DNA from: CAYVWB01 sp964455395
GTDB lineage: Bacteria > Desulfobacterota > Desulfovibrionia > Desulfovibrionales > Desulfovibrionaceae
Assembly: GCA_964455395.1 (NCBI GenBank)
Contig: CAYVWB010000096.1
Coordinates: 1-14,253 of the forward strand
DNA: 14,253 bases
Reading direction: 5' to 3'
The notes under the pieces are model-generated. The model was not told where the DNA came from. It saw only the letters and a list, made by a program, of their open reading frames with translations, and did not search any database. The position numbers and the translations under genes were made by a program. Position 1 is the stretch's first letter. Each line of letters begins with the position of its first letter. Of the stretch, positions 11,312 to 14,253 are shown piece by piece.

Positions 11312-14253
11312 ATGCTCCTCGGCGCAGCCCAGCTCTTCAAACCACGCTCCCTGCATTCGATCCGACGCGGGTTGATGGTCCTCACGGTGGCGCTCTGCGC
11401 CATGGCGGCGTGGAAAGCCTACGCCATCCACGAGGCGATGCACAGGGAATTCCAGGATTTCCTCGAACAGCGGCTGGTCATCTCGGAAACGCTGGGCCAT
11501 ATCGATGTCGTGCTCATGGAAGCCATGCATCTTGCCAGGGATCTGCGGGAGCGGCCTGACTACTCCTGCGACGAAGCGCTCACGCTCGCCAAGTCGATGC
11601 ATGCGCGGCTGGAACAGACGACGCCAGCGGCCTCGCTCTGGCGCGACGAAGCCGCCGCCAGCCTGCTGCGCATGCGCAGTGGTCTGGCGCAGCACCAGGC
11701 GCTCGCGAAGCAGGAAGACTGTCTGGACCTGCTGGAGCAGCTCACCAGCGCGATCCAACGCGAACTCGGGGCCTTGCGCGCCAGCCTCCGCGCCACCCCG
11801 GCTGTCGGCATGAAAAACGTTCATATGCTGACCGCTTACGAAGCCGTTAAGCTCGAACAGTTCGTGGAGCGCTACCTTGCCAGCGAGCTGCGTTCCACCA
11901 AGGACCTGACGCTCAAAGTCGAATTCCTCAGAGAACAGCTCGCTCCCTTGCGCCAAGCCGAGGCCCTTGCGCCCTTCGCCGCCAAGCTCGACGCTCTGGA
12001 CGAACGCTTCGCGACCATCGCCGGAGCCCCCCTCGGGGACGCCTCGTGTCCCTTCTCCGCAGGGTCCGGCGGCTCCTTCGGCGGTGTTGTCGGGTCAGTC
12101 CCACAGCTCAACCTCTGGGACGAATCCCACATCCTCATCCACGAGCTCATCACCGGCTACGACGCTTCCCTTCTGCGTCATCGGGAAGCCATGGAGCGCT
12201 CCATGCAGGAGAAGCTCATGGGCATGCTGGGCGTCTTGCTGGCGGGATTGGGCGCGTGCAGCCTGGCTTTCGTGACGCTCTTGCGCAATGTCTCCCATCG
12301 ATTGAGCAGCTTGCGCGAGGCCACAGGCAAGCTCACCCGCGGCGAGTTCGACCACCCCATATCCCGCGGCCCCGACGACGTGATCGGCGCGCTGGGTCAG
12401 GATTTCAATGGCATGGCGCTTGCGCTTCAGCACAAGGAAGCTTCCCTGCAGAACGCCATGCGCCTGCTGCAGCAGTCCCACGAGGTCCTGGAGGACCGTG
12501 TCCGGCAGCGCACGGAACAGCTGGTGGACGCCATGGAAGGCCTGCGCCTGAAGGACTCCGTCTTCACGTACACCAAGGAAGGCATCCTTATATATGACGC
12601 CGCCTTCACCATCACGGACGCCAACCCCGCCATGACCGCGATGTTCGGCTACACCCTGGAGGAATTGCGCGGCCAGAGTTTCGCTCTGCTCGACGAAATC
12701 CCCAACGACACCGGCCTCCACACCATCATCAGCGAAACCCTGGCGCAGCATGGCCACTGGGACGGCGAGCTGTGGCAGCGCGCCAAGCATGGGGAAACCC
12801 TGCTGATCTGGCTCTTCATCACCGCCATCCGCGACGACCGCGACGTCACCCATTACGTCGGCGTCTTCCGGGACATGACAGAACACCGCCGCAATCAGGA
12901 GCAGATCGAACGCCAAGCCACCACCGACTTCCTGACAGGACTGCCCAACCGCGCCGCCCTCATGGAAGCCCTTGACGCCGCCATCGACCAGCAGAACACG
13001 CCCCCCTCCCTGGTGGCGCTCCTCTTCCTCGATCTCGACAATTTCAAGCATATCAACGACAGCCTCGGACACGCCAGCGGCGACGTCCTCCTCCAGAAAA
13101 TGGCTCAGCGACTCCAGGAGTGCGTGCGCGGGGACGATACCGTCGCCCGCCTCGGCGGCGACGAGTTCGTGGTGCTGGCGCGCCGACTCGTCTCCAAGGA
13201 ACAGTCCTTCGCATTGGCGCAGCGGATTCTCGATGTCTTCCAACGACCCTTCACCATTGCAGGCGCTTCCCTGCGCTGCCAATGCAGCATCGGCGTCACA
13301 TTCTTCCCCCAGGACGGCGTCACCACGGAAACGCTTCTGCGCAACGCGGATCTCGCGCTCTACAAGGCCAAAGCGCACGGCAAAGGCCAGTTTGAAGTCT
13401 ACAGTCCGGACCTTGATGAAGCCGCCCAGAAGCGAATCCATATGGAACAATCGCTCCACGACGGCATCCTCAGACGCGAATTCGAAGTGTGGCACCAGCC
13501 CGTGGTTCTCATGCAACGGCCTCAGGTTGTCGGCGCCGAAGCGTTGGTCCGCTGGCGGCGCGACTCCCGGCTCATCTCCCCGGCGGACTTCATCCCCTTG
13601 GCCGAAGAGATGAACGTCATCGACAAGCTCACGGAACTCGTCATCGCCGATGTCGGCGCCCATGTGCGCACCTGGAAGCGCGCCGGCCTGTCCTCCTTGC
13701 ACATGAGCATCAACATCTCAGCGTCCATGTTCTCCATCCCCGACTTCCCCAACCACATCACGGAACGCATTCTCGCGCACGGCATGCATCCGTCAGACAT
13801 CTCCCTTGAAATCACGGAGACGGCCATCATGCGCGAACCTCAACTCGCCATCGGCATGTGCGCCGCCTTGCGAGAGATAGGATTCTCCATCGCCGTGGAC
13901 GACTTCGGCACAGGCCACTCCTCCCTGCAGTATCTGCAGCAATTCCCCGTCTCAACGCTGAAGATCGACAAGCAGTTCGTCCAGCACCTCGAACAGAAAG
14001 GCACGGAGAACATCGTGCGCGCCACCATCGCCATGGCCAAGGGCCTCGGACTCATCGTCCAGGCGGAAGGCGTGGAGACCCCCGCCCAGGCGCGCTTCCT
14101 CCAGGACCACAACTGCGACTTCGCCCAAGGCTACCTCTACAGCAAGCCTTTGCCGGCAGACGCATTCCTCGCGTACTGCCAGTCGCTCGACGCCTCGACT
14201 TCTCCCCTCCCCTGGCCCGCACGCCCACGTCCGCCCGCGGCAGTCGCCACCTT
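11312..14253 (+). CDS. Membrane-bound HAMP-PAS-GGDEF-EAL cyclic-di-GMP enzyme (3' end off window)
   Basis: The frame opens at ATG 11312 and stays open for 980 codons to the window edge, so the C-terminus is missing. Transmembrane helix 1 is at about residues 22-40, a periplasmic helical sensor at about 41-300, helix 2 at about 303-325, HAMP to about 375, and PAS at about 415-530 (DANPAMTAMFGYTLEELRG). The GGDEF domain has an intact GGDEF at 615-619 and an RxxD inhibitory site (R606-D609) five residues before it. The EAL domain has E743-A-L, ISLEITET, DDFGTGHSSL, KIDKQFV and AEGVE. Both diguanylate cyclase and phosphodiesterase sites therefore look complete, and family knowledge says such proteins make and/or degrade c-di-GMP at the inner membrane. 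The start lacks a clear ribosome binding site and may be coupled to the heme-protein gene ending 13 nt earlier. Confidence 0.92.
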   Translation, partial: MLLGAAQLFKPRSLHSIRRGLMVLTVALCAMAAWKAYAIHEAMHREFQDFLEQRLVISETLGHIDVVLMEAMHLARDLRERPDYSCDEALTLAKSMHARLEQTTPAASLWRDEAAASLLRMRSGLAQHQALAKQEDCLDLLEQLTSAIQRELGALRASLRATPAVGMKNVHMLTAYEAVKLEQFVERYLASELRSTKDLTLKVEFLREQLAPLRQAEALAPFAAKLDALDERFATIAGAPLGDASCPFSAGSGGSFGGVVGSVPQLNLWDESHILIHELITGYDASLLRHREAMERSMQEKLMGMLGVLLAGLGACSLAFVTLLRNVSHRLSSLREATGKLTRGEFDHPISRGPDDVIGALGQDFNGMALALQHKEASLQNAMRLLQQSHEVLEDRVRQRTEQLVDAMEGLRLKDSVFTYTKEGILIYDAAFTITDANPAMTAMFGYTLEELRGQSFALLDEIPNDTGLHTIISETLAQHGHWDGELWQRAKHGETLLIWLFITAIRDDRDVTHYVGVFRDMTEHRRNQEQIERQATTDFLTGLPNRAALMEALDAAIDQQNTPPSLVALLFLDLDNFKHINDSLGHASGDVLLQKMAQRLQECVRGDDTVARLGGDEFVVLARRLVSKEQSFALAQRILDVFQRPFTIAGASLRCQCSIGVTFFPQDGVTTETLLRNADLALYKAKAHGKGQFEVYSPDLDEAAQKRIHMEQSLHDGILRREFEVWHQPVVLMQRPQVVGAEALVRWRRDSRLISPADFIPLAEEMNVIDKLTELVIADVGAHVRTWKRAGLSSLHMSINISASMFSIPDFPNHITERILAHGMHPSDISLEITETAIMREPQLAIGMCAALREIGFSIAVDDFGTGHSSLQYLQQFPVSTLKIDKQFVQHLEQKGTENIVRATIAMAKGLGLIVQAEGVETPAQARFLQDHNCDFAQGYLYSKPLPADAFLAYCQSLDASTSPLPWPARPRPPAAVAT

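Noticed and set aside
12095..13702. 535-aa minus-strand open frame opposite the GGDEF/EAL gene
   Set aside because: It overlaps conserved PAS, GGDEF and EAL motifs on the plus strand; it arises from GC-biased codon use.

Overview
The window is high-GC DNA from a Gram-negative bacterium. Evidence for this is a Sec signal peptide on a periplasmic-type protein, a membrane-anchored GGDEF/EAL protein, and GC-rich third codon positions. A sulfate-reducer-like (Desulfovibrio-type) host would fit, but I cannot prove it from sequence alone.

Layout. (1) 1-1804 is ordinary chromosome: the tail of an unidentified CDS, a HAD-family phosphatase, a strong 15-bp hairpin, a small minus-strand ribbon-helix-helix-like protein, and tRNA-Ala(CGC) with its own candidate promoter and a clear intrinsic terminator. 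(2) 1805-3432 is purE-purK, overlapping by 4 bp, which together convert AIR to CAIR in purine synthesis. (3) 3433-4048 is about 600 bases with no convincing gene. It contains a 24-bp direct repeat of the purK 3' end and a very AT-rich block. (4) 4049-10116 is an accessory island bounded by a perfect 93-bp inverted repeat. Inside are a 1193-aa protein on the plus strand with a PD-(D/E)XK (Mrr-like) nuclease, a P-loop STAND-type NTPase and TPR-like repeats, resembling Avs-type antiphage proteins, and a minus-strand pair: a GT2 glycosyltransferase and a protein with two membrane helices plus a LacI/periplasmic-binding-protein-like domain. (5) 10117-10389 holds what looks like the 3' end of a broken gene. 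(6) 10390-14253 is a secreted ethylbenzene-dehydrogenase-like heme-binding protein followed 13 nt later by a HAMP-PAS-GGDEF-EAL cyclic-di-GMP enzyme that runs off the window.

The most interesting signal is the inverted repeat. Each copy contains the start codon and second codon (ATG ACA) of the gene that reads inward from it, plus the same upstream region: a 16-bp perfect palindrome followed by an AT-rich TAATAAT stretch, and no Shine-Dalgarno sequence. Both outward-facing ends of the island therefore carry an identical promoter/start cassette. This could be one shared regulated promoter used twice. It could also be the substrate for inversion of the 5.9-kb interior, which would keep both reading frames intact while swapping the outer flanks. 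No recombinase or transposase is encoded in the window, so inversion is a hypothesis.
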